Shown: piece after piece, positions 51,614 to 61,101 of the stretch
Layout of the letters: each line of letters opens with the position of its first letter
How positions within the stretch are numbered: position 1 is the first letter of the stretch
Assembly: GCF_002838835.1 (NCBI RefSeq)
Contig: NZ_NHPP01000023.1
Location: 1 to 64,000, forward strand
Direction: 5' to 3'
DNA: 64,000 bases
DNA from: Siphonobacter sp. SORGH_AS_0500
Lineage (GTDB): Bacteria > Bacteroidota > Bacteroidia > Cytophagales > Spirosomataceae
The notes under the pieces: generated by a model
Databases searched by the model: none
Told to the model about the DNA's origin: nothing
Seen by the model: the letters and a program-made list of their open reading frames with translations, nothing else
Program-made: the position numbers and the translations under genes

Positions 51614-53413
51614 ATGGATCGTAATACCATCATTGGGTTGCTTTTGATTGTTGGCATGTTACTTGGGTATCAGCTTTTGGTGCCTGAAGAAAAGCCGCAA
51701 CCCCAGAAACCCCAGCAAGCCGGAGTCCCTCAGAAAAACGTCGCCCCTACCGCCACGCTTGATACCGCCGCCTTAGGAACATTCGCATCAGCCGCCAAAG
51801 GCACTGCTTCAGATGTCGTCCTTGAGAACAAAGACGTTCGCGTCAAATTCAGCACGAAGGGTGGTCAGATTAAAGAAGTATTACTGAAAAACTACAAGAC
51901 CTTCGATCAGAAACCTCTATACCTGTTCGACGAAAAAGGTTCTAAACTCGGTCTTGAGTTACCCAATGGCCCCGGTAAAGTAGACGTGAGCCAATTATTT
52001 TTCGCCACGAACAGCCAAAGCCAGGTAGTAGCGGAAGCAGGTTCAGGTTCAGTAGTATTTACCCTCGCTCTGGCGGGTGGTCAAACCATCGAACAACGCT
52101 ATACCTTAGGTGGTAGCGGATTCTCCATCGCCTATGACGTGGCCGCTAAAAATTTTGGTGGCAACGCTCGTCTGTTCTGGTCACACAAAGTAGATCGGAC
52201 AGAAAAGGATGTGAATAAACTCCGTAACGAGAGTACCATTAACTACTTCACTGCTGACGAATCTTTCGATCATTTAAGCCCCAATAGTTCAGGAACGGAA
52301 GAAAAAACGCTCGAAGAGCCCGCTAAATGGCTTTCCTTCAAGCAAATGTACTTCGTTTCGGGTCTGATAGGTGAAGGTACTAATCTTTCAGGAGTTAAGC
52401 TGAAATCAACGGCCTTCCCTGATAACAATCAGGAAAACCTGAAAACGCTGGAAGCAGAAGTGCAAATCCCGGCGGCTGATCTGGCAGCGGGTAAGGGTAA
52501 ATTCAAGTTATACTTTGGCCCTAACGATTACCAACTGACTTCGCAGGTAGCTCCCGAATTCAACGAAAACGTATACCTGGGTTATGCTTTCCTGAAACCC
52601 GTCAACCGTTTTGTGTTCGTTCCCCTATTCAACCTTCTGGGTGGATTTATTTCGAACTACGGTATTCTGATTCTGGTTCTGGTATTAATCATCAAGTTGA
52701 TCCTGACTCCTTTAACGTACAAGAGTTATATCTCGATGGCGAAAATGCGGGTGCTGCAACCTGAGTTAAACGAACTGAAAGAAAAGATCGGTGACGATGC
52801 TCAGAAAATGCAGCAGGAACAAATGAAACTGTATCAGCAGGTAGGTGTCAACCCCCTTTCCGGTTGTATCCCACAGTTACTCACGCTGCCCATTCTGATG
52901 TCGGTGTTCTTCCTTTTCCCAAACCTGATTGAGTTACGTCAGCAGCCTTTCCTGTGGTCAAATGACCTTTCGGCGTATGACGATTTGATTCATTTCGGTT
53001 TCTCATTGCCCGTTCTTGGTAATCACATCAGCTTATTTACCCTGATGATGACGGGTTCCAGCATTCTGTTTGCGTACTATAACAACCAGACGACTCCCGC
53101 TGCGGCTGGTCCGGTGGATTACCGTACGCTGGGTTACATCATGCCACTGGTGTTCTTCTTCATTATGAACTCCTTCCCTGCAGGTCTGGCCTGGTATTAT
53201 CTGGTATCCAACCTGATTACCGTTGGACAACAGCAGATCATTAAGCGATTTGTGGACGAAGACAAAATCAAAGCTATTCTGAATGAAAACCGTCGTAAAA
53301 TCGCTACAGGCGAGAAAAAACGTTCGAAATTCTCAGAAATGCTTGATAAGCAACTGAAAGCCGCAGAAGAGGCGAAAAAGCAGGCAGAAGCTCAGGCTAA
53401 GAAGAAAAAATAA
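51614..53413 (+). CDS. yidC: Membrane protein insertase YidC
   Basis: 599 residues. N-terminal membrane helix (MDRNTIIGLLLIVGMLLGYQLL), a large periplasmic beta-rich domain (about 60-350), then the conserved insertase core with five helices (FVFVPLFNLLGGFISNYGI to LGYIMPLVFFFIMNSFPAG). The core carries the YidC family hallmark GCIPQLLTLPILMSVFF. The C-terminal tail is basic and rich in Lys-Ala (QAEAQAKKKK), which can bind ribosomes. It inserts membrane proteins with or without Sec. Follows pyrG by 270 bases. Confidence 0.97.
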   Translation: MDRNTIIGLLLIVGMLLGYQLLVPEEKPQPQKPQQAGVPQKNVAPTATLDTAALGTFASAAKGTASDVVLENKDVRVKFSTKGGQIKEVLLKNYKTFDQKPLYLFDEKGSKLGLELPNGPGKVDVSQLFFATNSQSQVVAEAGSGSVVFTLALAGGQTIEQRYTLGGSGFSIAYDVAAKNFGGNARLFWSHKVDRTEKDVNKLRNESTINYFTADESFDHLSPNSSGTEEKTLEEPAKWLSFKQMYFVSGLIGEGTNLSGVKLKSTAFPDNNQENLKTLEAEVQIPAADLAAGKGKFKLYFGPNDYQLTSQVAPEFNENVYLGYAFLKPVNRFVFVPLFNLLGGFISNYGILILVLVLIIKLILTPLTYKSYISMAKMRVLQPELNELKEKIGDDAQKMQQEQMKLYQQVGVNPLSGCIPQLLTLPILMSVFFLFPNLIELRQQPFLWSNDLSAYDDLIHFGFSLPVLGNHISLFTLMMTGSSILFAYYNNQTTPAAAGPVDYRTLGYIMPLVFFFIMNSFPAGLAWYYLVSNLITVGQQQIIKRFVDEDKIKAILNENRRKIATGEKKRSKFSEMLDKQLKAAEEAKKQAEAQAKKKK

Positions 53414-53433
53414 TTTCAGCTTATGAAGCTACG

Positions 53434-53468
53434 AAAAGCCCCTCACTGCACTGGTCGGGGGCTTTTTG
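53434..53468 (+). terminator. Terminator after yidC
   Basis: Stem aaaagcccc / ggggctttt around a 16-base loop with a T run. Confidence 0.8.
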
Positions 53469-53535
53469 TACTTTAATGGCATCTTCTTTTTCACGAAACC
53501 TTTTTAGAAATAGCGTCCCTCACTGATCCTGTTCC

Positions 53536-53543
53536 TATTTTTG
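53536..53543 (+). promoter_or_regulatory. -7 element TATTTTTG of TPR/PBP1-fold gene
   Basis: Exact TAnnTTTG match ending 15 bases before the ATG at 53559; this argues against the upstream TTG at 53541 as start. Confidence 0.55.
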
Positions 53544-53558
53544 CTTAAAGACTTTTTC

Positions 53559-55223
53559 ATGTGTAGAACCATCATCCTTTTTCTGGGAATTTTCTTTACC
53601 CTCACCTCCATTGCTCAAACGATTCCTGAGGAGTATCAACAGGCGTATCAGAAAGGCGAGCGGGCCATTCGCGAAAAAAAATACGAGCAGGCCCGTGAAT
53701 ACTTTGCTCCGCTGACTTCCTCCCGTTACCAGAACGAACTCGTTCCGTACAGTCATTACTTCATGGCTCTGGCTTCGCTCAAGAGTAATAAACTTGCGGA
53801 AAGTCGCTCCTATCTGCGTCAGCTTGAAACTCGTTATCCCAAATGGAATAAAATTGACGAGGCCCGTTACCTCTACGCCAATATCCTCTTCGAAGAAAAA
53901 CAATACATCCCGGCAGTAGACGCTCTCAAACGGCTCCCCGACTCCAGAATCACGGAAGATGCCCGCACGATGGAGAATTATTACCTGTCTCAATGCACGG
54001 ATATTTCCACGTTAAAACAGTTGAATGCCAAGTACTCGACGGATCCTGTTATCGCTGAAAACCTGGTTTACCTCATTCGTAAACGCTCGTCCAGCAAGGC
54101 CGATCTGGATTTGGCAGATAAACTCATCAATCGTTTTTCTATCAAGCCCAAAGCCATTGAAAAAGCGATAACGGAGAAAAAGCCTACGGTTAACGTTCCC
54201 GCAAAAGGTAAAAAACAGTCGTATAATGTAGCCGTATTATTCCCATTCCGGCTCAATGAATTGGGTACTTCCAACAACTCAAATCAATTTATTATAGACT
54301 TATACGATGGCATTCAGATGGCGGTAAAGAAGCTCCAGAAAGAATCGGTTACCATCAATATTCAGGCGTATGAAGTAGATAATTCAGAAGCCAGCATGAA
54401 GCGGCTCATTGGAAACGAACCATTTCAGCAAACGGATTTATTAATCGGGCCGCTGTATCCGATTAGTTACGAAATTGCTTCTGCCTGGGCGGCGGAACGG
54501 AATATTCCCATCGTTAACCCGATTTCGACCAATAGCTCCCTGCTCAAGAATCTGACGTATTTAACCCAGCCTTCCACCGAATCACAGGCGAAAGCATTGC
54601 TCCAATTTGCCAACCGTTTTACGCCTAAAACCACCTACATCACCTATGGTAGCAGTCGTCAGGATTCGTTGCTGGCGGTTACGTATGCATCCCTGGCAAA
54701 AGAAAATGGATTTAAAATTCTGGGACTAAAACGCGGATTGAGCGAAACGATTACCACGGATTTAAAAGGACAAAAGCCCGGACATATCCTGGCACTTTAC
54801 CAGAATTCCGGCCCAAGCGTGATGTCCTGGTATAATAAAAGTACGCTTCCGTCGCCTCTGCTGGTTTCTTATCAATCCTTCAACATGGCAACGGCATCCG
54901 CTTACACTTTTAAAGGCCCTCAGGTTTATTTTTTTGACTCCATGTACGCCAACGATGCCGAACCGGTTACGCTGGAATTTCGTCAGCAATACCTGAATAC
55001 GTATAACCTTTTCCCTTCTACTTATGCTTATCTCGGCTATGACACCATGCTGTTTTTTGGTCGAATGCTGGGGAAATTTGGTTCGGACTTTACAAAAGGT
55101 GCCCACAGTCAGGCCTATACAAACGGGTACACACTGGGCGGTTTCGATTATCGGCAATCCAACGACAATCAGAACTTTACGATTCTTAAATTCAGTAACT
55201 ATCAATTCATTCCCGTCAAATAA
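53559..55223 (+). CDS. TPR plus periplasmic-binding-fold protein (LpoA-like layout)
   Basis: 554 residues from ATG 53559, with signal peptide MCRTIILFLGIFFTLTSIAQ. Residues 20-150 form helical TPR-like repeats (YQKGERAIREKKYEQAREYF, YSHYFMALASLKSNKLAESR). After a linker, residues about 200-554 show a type I periplasmic-binding fold: YNVAVLFPFRLNE, IDLYDGIQMAVKKL, LLIGPLYPISYEIASAWAAERNIPIVNPIS. Amino-acid ABC receptors share this fold, but no permease genes are near. The order TPR then PBP1-fold is that of LpoA, an activator of peptidoglycan synthases; whether that function applies is inference. It lacks a lipobox. Confidence 0.8.
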   Translation: MCRTIILFLGIFFTLTSIAQTIPEEYQQAYQKGERAIREKKYEQAREYFAPLTSSRYQNELVPYSHYFMALASLKSNKLAESRSYLRQLETRYPKWNKIDEARYLYANILFEEKQYIPAVDALKRLPDSRITEDARTMENYYLSQCTDISTLKQLNAKYSTDPVIAENLVYLIRKRSSSKADLDLADKLINRFSIKPKAIEKAITEKKPTVNVPAKGKKQSYNVAVLFPFRLNELGTSNNSNQFIIDLYDGIQMAVKKLQKESVTINIQAYEVDNSEASMKRLIGNEPFQQTDLLIGPLYPISYEIASAWAAERNIPIVNPISTNSSLLKNLTYLTQPSTESQAKALLQFANRFTPKTTYITYGSSRQDSLLAVTYASLAKENGFKILGLKRGLSETITTDLKGQKPGHILALYQNSGPSVMSWYNKSTLPSPLLVSYQSFNMATASAYTFKGPQVYFFDSMYANDAEPVTLEFRQQYLNTYNLFPSTYAYLGYDTMLFFGRMLGKFGSDFTKGAHSQAYTNGYTLGGFDYRQSNDNQNFTILKFSNYQFIPVK

Positions 55224-55277
55224 TAAGCGAAGTACCAGACAGGCAAATGCCTCGGTTACTCTGCTTAGCTCTATACT

Positions 55278-56569
55278 ATGACTAATTCAGAACAACTTTT
55301 TCAGCAAGCAAAAGAAGTCATTCCGGGCGGTGTGAACTCTCCGGTTCGGGCGTTCCGGGCGGTGGGTGGTAACCCGATCTTTATTAAATCGGCGAAAGGA
55401 GCTATCTGGTCGATGAAGACGATAACACCTACGTTGATCTGATTAATTCCTGGGGTCCGATGATTCTGGGGCATGCCAACGAAATGATTCAAAAAGCTGT
55501 TTCGGATGCTGTTCAGCATTCCTTCTCTTTCGGAGCTCCTACGCGTCGTGAGGTAGAAATGGCCGAGTTAATCATTTCGATGGTTCCCTCGATTGAGAAA
55601 GTTCGCATGGTTAACTCTGGAACGGAAGCTACCATGTCGGCCATTCGTGTGGCTCGTGGCTTCACAGGTCGCGAAAAAATGATCAAGTTTGAAGGATGTT
55701 ACCACGGGCACGGCGATAGCTTTCTGATTGCTGCCGGTAGCGGTGCCGTAACCATGGGCGTTCCTGACAGCCCCGGTGTAACTAAGGGGGTAGCCAATGA
55801 TACCTTAACTGCACCGTTTAACGACCTGACTGCAGTTAAAGCTCTGGTTGATGCCAACAAAAACCAAATCGCAGCAATCATCCTGGAACCCGTCGTAGGT
55901 AACATGGGGCTGGTTTTGCCGGAACCTGGTTTTCTGGAAGGTCTTCGCGAACTCTGCGATCAGGAAGGAATTTTATTAATCTTCGATGAAGTAATGACCG
56001 GATTCCGGCTTTCAGCTTCCGGTTTCCAGGGCATTACTTCCGTTCGTCCTGATCTGACTACTTTAGGAAAAATCATTGGCGGTGGTATGCCCGTAGGAGC
56101 TTACGGCGGACGAAAAGAAATCATGGATTTCGTTTCTCCGGCGGGCCCGGTTTATCAGGCAGGAACGCTTTCGGGTAACCCTATCGCGATGGCGGCGGGT
56201 AAAGCCATGTTGACGTACCTGAATGAAAATCCCGGCGTTTATGCCGAGCTGGATCGTATTGGAGCCAAGCTGGAAAATGGATTACGAGCCGGAAACAAGA
56301 AAGCTGGGAAAAACTATACGATCAACCGGATTGGTTCGATGTACACGCTTTTCTTTAACGAAGAAAAAGTAACCGATTTCAATTCAGCGAAGGCTTCTGA
56401 TTTGACGCTTTTCGGAGCCTACTTCCAGGCGATGCTCAAACGTGGTATCTACCTGGCTCCTTCGCAGTTTGAAAGCCTCTTCCTCTCGCATGCCTTGACG
56501 GATGAAATCGTAGACCAGATCATAGCGGCTCACGAAGTATCCCTGATCGAAGTATTAGGCGGAGCGTAA
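55278..56569 (+). pseudogene. hemL: Glutamate-1-semialdehyde 2,1-aminomutase, single frameshift
   Basis: PLP enzyme that makes 5-aminolevulinate for tetrapyrroles. The N-terminal frame (ATG 55278) reads FQQAKEVIPGGVNSPVRAF and fails after KSAKGA; from about 55403 the frame shifts by one, and restoring one T (gctatc to gcttatc) gives GAYLVDEDDNTYVDLINSW, the expected sequence. Downstream everything is intact, with YHGHGDSFL, IFDEVMTGFR and the PLP lysine in LGKIIGGGMPVGAYGG. The repaired protein is 430 residues, the family norm. Because this step is essential for heme in most bacteria, a sequencing deletion is more likely than a pseudogene. Confidence 0.9.
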
Positions 56570-56590
56570 TTCGTTCAAAATTTCATATAC

Positions 56591-56625
56591 AAAGAAGGGC
56601 AAAGCTTTATAGTTTTGTCCTTCTT
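56591..56625 (+). terminator. Terminator after hemL, overlapping next promoter
   Basis: Arms aaagaagggcaaa / tttgtccttcttt (one G-U pair), 9-base loop. The right arm begins inside TAGTTTTG (56610-56617), a TAnnTTTG match that could serve the GT2 gene starting at 56635. Confidence 0.75.
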
Positions 56626-56634
56626 TCGTTTTCT

Positions 56635-57648
56635 ATGCGTCGTTTTTCAATCATTATTCCCGTTTATAATCGCCCGGACGAACTGGCAGAGTTACTTGAA
56701 ACTTTAGCCCAGCAAACCTACCCTTATTTTGAGGTGGTCGTGGTTGAGGATGGGTCCCAGATTCGGGCGGAAGCAGTAGCCAAGCTGTTTGCTGCTCAAA
56801 TGGCGATTCATTATTACGAAAAACCAAACAGCGGACAGGGCTTTGCCCGTAACTACGGCATGCAACGAGCCACGGGTGACTGGTTTATTATTCTGGATTC
56901 GGACGCTCTGGTAGAACCGAATTACCTGGAAATTGTCAATCGGGAAATTGATCGGCAAAAGCTGGACTTATTTGGTGGACCTGACCGCGACCATCCCAGT
57001 TTCAGCCCCATTCAGAAGGCCATTAGTTACTCCATGACTTCCCTGTTCACAACCGGAGGCATTCGTGGCAAAGCGAAAAATGCCGGAGGAACTTTTCATC
57101 CCCGGAGCTTTAATATGGGACTGAGCCGAAACGTATGGGAAGAGACGGGCGGCTTTCGCATTACCCGCATGGGTGAAGACATTATTTTTAGTATCAAAGC
57201 CCTTTCTTTGGGCTTTAAAAGTGCCCTGATACCCGAAGCTTTCATTTACCATAAACGCCGCAGTAACTTCCCGGCCTTCTTCCGCCAGTTGAAGTTCTTT
57301 GGTCGGGCCCGGATTAACATAACCCGCTTTTTCCCGGATACGTTAAAGCTGGTTCATTTTTTCCCGGCGGCCTTTACCGTCTGGATTTTCAGTTTCCCGC
57401 TGCAGCTGCTTATTTTCAAACCCTTGTTTCAACTTTCAGTGCTGGTATTACTGATGTACTGCCTGATGATTTTCTTTGATTCCTGGCGACAGAATAAAAG
57501 CATTACAGTGGCAAGTCTCAGTATTCAGGCCGTTTTTGTGCAAATGATTGGCTATGGAACAGGATTTATAAGTGAAGGATGGAAGTACCTGCGTGAACCC
57601 AAAGGCACCATTCATACGGGAGAACAAGTAGATTATCCTTCCGCCTGA
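56635..57648 (+). CDS. GT2 family glycosyltransferase with C-terminal membrane helices
   Basis: 337 residues. The GT-A domain starts FSIIIPVYNRPDELAELLETL; DSD at residues 88-90 is the metal-binding DxD; GEDIIFSIKALSLG (about 180) holds the catalytic acidic motif ED; YHKRR follows. C-terminal membrane segments (about 245-275 and 278-300) anchor it. Typical for envelope or exopolysaccharide glycosyltransferases; donor and acceptor unknown. Its possible -7 element lies inside the hemL terminator. Confidence 0.9.
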   Translation: MRRFSIIIPVYNRPDELAELLETLAQQTYPYFEVVVVEDGSQIRAEAVAKLFAAQMAIHYYEKPNSGQGFARNYGMQRATGDWFIILDSDALVEPNYLEIVNREIDRQKLDLFGGPDRDHPSFSPIQKAISYSMTSLFTTGGIRGKAKNAGGTFHPRSFNMGLSRNVWEETGGFRITRMGEDIIFSIKALSLGFKSALIPEAFIYHKRRSNFPAFFRQLKFFGRARINITRFFPDTLKLVHFFPAAFTVWIFSFPLQLLIFKPLFQLSVLVLLMYCLMIFFDSWRQNKSITVASLSIQAVFVQMIGYGTGFISEGWKYLREPKGTIHTGEQVDYPSA

Positions 57649-57653
57649 TTCAA

Positions 57654-57684
57654 AAATATCCCTCACCTTTCAGCGAGGGATATT
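57654..57684 (+). terminator. Terminator after GT2 gene
   Basis: Stem aatatccctc / gagggatatt with an 11-base loop. Confidence 0.75.
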
Positions 57685-57719
57685 CAACGTTTTTACTTGA
57701 GCATTACCAACTTATCTCT

Positions 57720-58007
57720 ATGGAAATCAAGAAGATAGCCCTTCACCATAACGAAGCTGATCAACAATTTGAGTTACCCCTTGAAAACGACATGGCTATT
57801 GTAGCCTACCGCTGGCTGGATGATCAGACGCTGGCACTGGACCACACCGAAGTGCCGGAGCATTACGAAGGACAAGGCGTAGGCTCAGCCATCGTTGAAA
57901 AGGTTTTTCAATACCTTGAAGAAAACCAGTTGAAAATGGTGCCGTACTGCCCTTTTATTCGGATCTATCTGCAGAGACACCCCGACTGGGAAAGACTTCG
58001 GGCTTAG
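57720..58007 (+). CDS. Small GNAT-like N-acetyltransferase (YidJ/COG2388 type)
   Basis: 95 residues. A compact GNAT fold with the acetyl-CoA loop EGQGVGSAIVEKVF and PYCPFIRIYLQRHPDW at the end, typical of the one-domain YjdJ/GTN1-like family. Acceptor unknown. It overlaps the convergent NlpC/P60 gene by 4 bases at their stops. Confidence 0.85.
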   Translation: MEIKKIALHHNEADQQFELPLENDMAIVAYRWLDDQTLALDHTEVPEHYEGQGVGSAIVEKVFQYLEENQLKMVPYCPFIRIYLQRHPDWERLRA

Positions 58008-58660
58008 TCAAGCAGCCGAGTAGCCTTGATGAATCCCCGCTGCCAGTAATCCGCGTACAGGTTATCTTCAATGACCCCGCGGCTACTGGAAGCATGGATA
58101 AACATAACCTCCTGATCTCCGTTCACGTGCGTAACTATGCCCGTGTGATTGATTTTGGAGATGGACTTTCCTTTAAAATCGGTATTGAAAAAAACGAGGT
58201 CGCCGGGGCGTAAGTCATTCACGTGAATGGTCTGCCCTACCACAGCCTGTTCGGAGGCGGTGCGGGGTAATTTCAAGCCAATCTGTTTGAAACTTACCTG
58301 AACCAGCCCCGAGCAGTCTAGCCCCACACTGGTGCCTCCACCCGTACGGTAATTCGTTCCGCCGTAACTTTTCGCCGTGTTGATTAAGTCATTAACGACG
58401 TAATTGTTGTAACGAACCGCTTTGGGGTTATACTCCGCTTTTTTAGTCATCGGAATATAAGGCCGGGAGGCCGTATTACTGGAAGCGGTTCCTCCCGCCG
58501 AGCGGGCTACGTGACCAGCGTTACCGGCAGCAGGCCGATGTACCGGACGACCAGCGGTCTGCCGGGTGGCCGGAGCTGATCGAGTAGTGGTACGAAATAA
58601 TTCACAGGAACTAAGTAAAATACTCAGCATACAAAGGAGCGGAAATATCCGAAAACTCAT
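58004..58660 (-). CDS. C40 family (NlpC/P60) lipoprotein endopeptidase
   Basis: 218 residues from ATG 58660; the in-frame ATG 12 codons earlier is not needed. The signal sequence ends in LLSSC with lipobox cysteine 19. A low-complexity, Ala/Arg/Thr-rich linker (20-70) precedes the domain. The catalytic triad is C116 (GLDCSGLV), H172 (NHTGIVTH) and H189 (MFIHASSSRGV). It cleaves peptidoglycan peptide stems and is tethered to the outer membrane. Convergent with the GNAT gene. Confidence 0.9.
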   Translation of the reverse strand: MSFRIFPLLCMLSILLSSCELFRTTTRSAPATRQTAGRPVHRPAAGNAGHVARSAGGTASSNTASRPYIPMTKKAEYNPKAVRYNNYVVNDLINTAKSYGGTNYRTGGGTSVGLDCSGLVQVSFKQIGLKLPRTASEQAVVGQTIHVNDLRPGDLVFFNTDFKGKSISKINHTGIVTHVNGDQEVMFIHASSSRGVIEDNLYADYWQRGFIKATRLLD

Positions 58661-58757
58661 AGGCCGAAGTTTAAGTAAATGATGAAAGCGAATCACAGAA
58701 CAGGTCTGATTTTCAACTTATTAAAAGTGGTTGGCTTGTAAAAAACTTTGCATAGAA

Positions 58758-58850
58758 AAGTCTCTTATCGGCTTGAAGGTAATGTTTCAGCTTTGAAAAC
58801 GACAATTTTTCAAGCATATTTTTCAGATCCCTGAATCCGATAAAAGACTT
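58758..58850. other. Structured intergenic element before tex end
   Basis: Nested inverted repeats: outer arms aagtctcttatcgg / ccgataaaagactt (14 bp with one G-T), inner gcttgaa / ttcaagc, and a side hairpin ttcag-atcc-ctgaa. It sits between the stop of tex (58859) and the start of the lipoprotein gene (58660), both on the minus strand, so it may be a terminator or an RNA leader. Confidence 0.5.
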
Positions 58851-58858
58851 GTATAAGC

Positions 58859-60963
58859 TTAGAATTTCATGCTCAGGGCAATCCGTTTGCGGGCTAAATC
58901 GACCTCTACTACCTTCACCTGAACCTGTAGTTGTAACTTAACGACTTCATTCGGATCACGGACGAAACGATTGGCTAATTGAGAAACGTGAACAAGGCCG
59001 TCTTGTTTTACGCCAACGTCTACAAACGCACCAAAAGCGGTAATATTCGTCACGATTCCGGGCAGAATCATGCCTTCTTTCAAGTCTTCAGGTTTGCGAA
59101 CGGAAGCATCAAATTCAAATGCAGCCAGAGGCTGACGAGGGTCCCGACCGGGTTTTTCCAACTCAGAGATAATATCCTGTAGGTGGGTAATCCTGCTTTT
59201 TCAGTAACGTATTTGGCTAACGATACCTTTTTTCGCTGTTCGGGCTGTTCAATGAGTTGTTTAACGGTAATACCCAGATCTTTCGCCATGTGCTCAACGA
59301 TGCCATAACTTTCGGGGTGAACCGCCGAGTTATCCAAAGGGTTGCCCGCTTCAGGAATACGAAGGAATCCCGCACACTGCTCAAAAGCCTTACTGCCCAG
59401 CCGTGGCACCTTCATAAGTTCTTTTCGGGACTTGAATGCCCCATTCTCCTTGCGATAGGTAACAATGTTCTGAGCCAGCGAAGAACCCAGCCCTGACACA
59501 TAACTCAGCAAGTGTTTGCTGGCCGTATTCAGGTTAACCCCGACGGCGTTCACACAGCTCTCGACAACGGTATCCAGACTCTTCTTCAAATCGCTTTGAT
59601 CTACATCGTGCTGATACTGACCTACACCAATGGATTTGGGATCGATCTTTACTAGCTCAGCCAAGGGGTCCATCAATCGCCGACCAATGGACACGGCTCC
59701 GCGAACGGTAATGTCTTTATCGGGAAATTCTTCGCGGGCTACCTCCGAAGCTGAGTAAATGGAAGCCCCCTGCTCCGAAACCATAAAAATGGGCAAATCC
59801 AGATTTAGGCTTTTGAGGAAATCTTCCGTTTCGCGTCCTGCCGTTCCGTTACCAACGGCTAAAGCTTCTATTCTATGGGTAGCAATGAGTTGACGAATTT
59901 TACCTTCAGCTTCTTGTTTTTTATCAAAAGGATAAATCACAGTATCGGCAATCAGGTTACCCTGAGCATCCAGACAAATAGTTTTGCAACCCGTTCGGTA
60001 ACCGGGGTCAATGGCTAATACCCGTTTTTGTCCCAAAGGTGAAGATAGTAGCAATTGTCGGAGGTTACCCGTGAAAATCGTAATCGCTTCAGCATCGGCC
60101 TTTTCTTTGGAAAGCTTGGCAAATTCGTTCTCGATACTGGGCTTAATCAGACGTTTGTAACTATCAGTAATGGCATCTTCGACAAAAGGTTTTGCGGGAG
60201 ATTGCCCCCGAACGAACAATCGGTCTAGCTGATTAAGAGCATTTTCCTCATCCGGTGTGATACTCACCGATAAAATCCCTTCTTCTTCTCCCCGACGCAT
60301 GGCCAGCAATCGGTGCGAGGGAATTTTGCGTAGTTCTTCCGAGAAATCGAAGTAATCCCGATACTTGGCTCCTTCGGTTTCCTTGTTCTTTTTTACCTTT
60401 GAATAAACGATGGCCTCCCGCTCAAAAACCCGTCGAATGGCTGTACGGGCGTCGGCATTTTCAGAAATCCATTCGGCCATAATATCACTGGCTCCCTGAT
60501 AAGCCTCTTCCAGCGTCAGAACTTTATCAGTAATAAATTTCTGGGCATTTGCTTCAATGTCTCGTTCACGTTGTTCGAAGATCAGTTTTGCCAAAGGTTC
60601 CAGGCCTTTTTCAATCGCAATGCTGGCTTTGGTTTTACGCTTGGGTTTATACGGCAGGTATAAATCTTCGAGTTGAGTTAACGTTGTGGCCTGTTCCAGT
60701 TGCTTTCGCAAATCAGCCGTAAGTTTGCCCTGCTCGCTAATGGACTGGATTATACTCTCCCGACGTTTCTCAACCTCCTTAAACTTCTCGTACTGGTCTT
60801 TGATATGCTGAATCTGGACTTCATCTAGACTACCCGTAGCTTCTTTCCGATAGCGGGCAATGAAAGGCACGGTTCCGCCTTCATCTAATAATTGAATGGT
60901 TTGCTCAACCGAACGAGCCGAGAGGGATAACTGACTTGAGATAAACGCTACTGCGGTATTCAT
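58859..60963 (-). pseudogene. tex: Tex family RNA-binding transcription accessory protein, single frameshift
   Basis: Complete Tex architecture: N-terminal helical region, YqgF-like nuclease-fold domain (VLAIDPGYRTGCKT), helix-hairpin-helix pairs (NLNTASKHLLSYVSGLG, SRKELMKVPRLGSKAFEQC) and C-terminal S1 RNA-binding domain (EGMILPGIVTNITAFGAFVD, GLVHVSQLANRFV). Near 59180-59185 the frame is broken after KAGLPT; adding one C (accta to acccta) continues as LQDIISELEKPGRDPRQPL and joins the S1 part, giving 701 residues. It acts on transcription or ribosome-associated RNA. All else is intact, so I suspect a sequencing deletion. Confidence 0.9.
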
Positions 60964-60989
60964 AATGAAGTATTTAGGATTGAAGGAAA

Positions 60990-61101
60990 GTTAGTTCGTT
61001 ACAGAATAACCACAGAGTTTCACAATGTTTTACTCAGCGTTACTCAGTGCCAAACTCTGCGTAACGCTGTGGTTCATGATAACAGAAAACGAACCATTAA
61101 C
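60990..61101. repeat. Nested inverted repeat between tex and helicase genes
   Basis: Four nested pairs: gttagttcgtt / aacgaaccattaac, aaccacag / ctgtggtt, agagttt / aaactct, agcgttac / gtaacgct. The right end overlaps the helicase stop (61097). Similar cacagagtttcacaga-type repeats occur as dispersed repeats in other Bacteroidota; here it probably works as a terminator or a mobile repeat. Confidence 0.6.
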
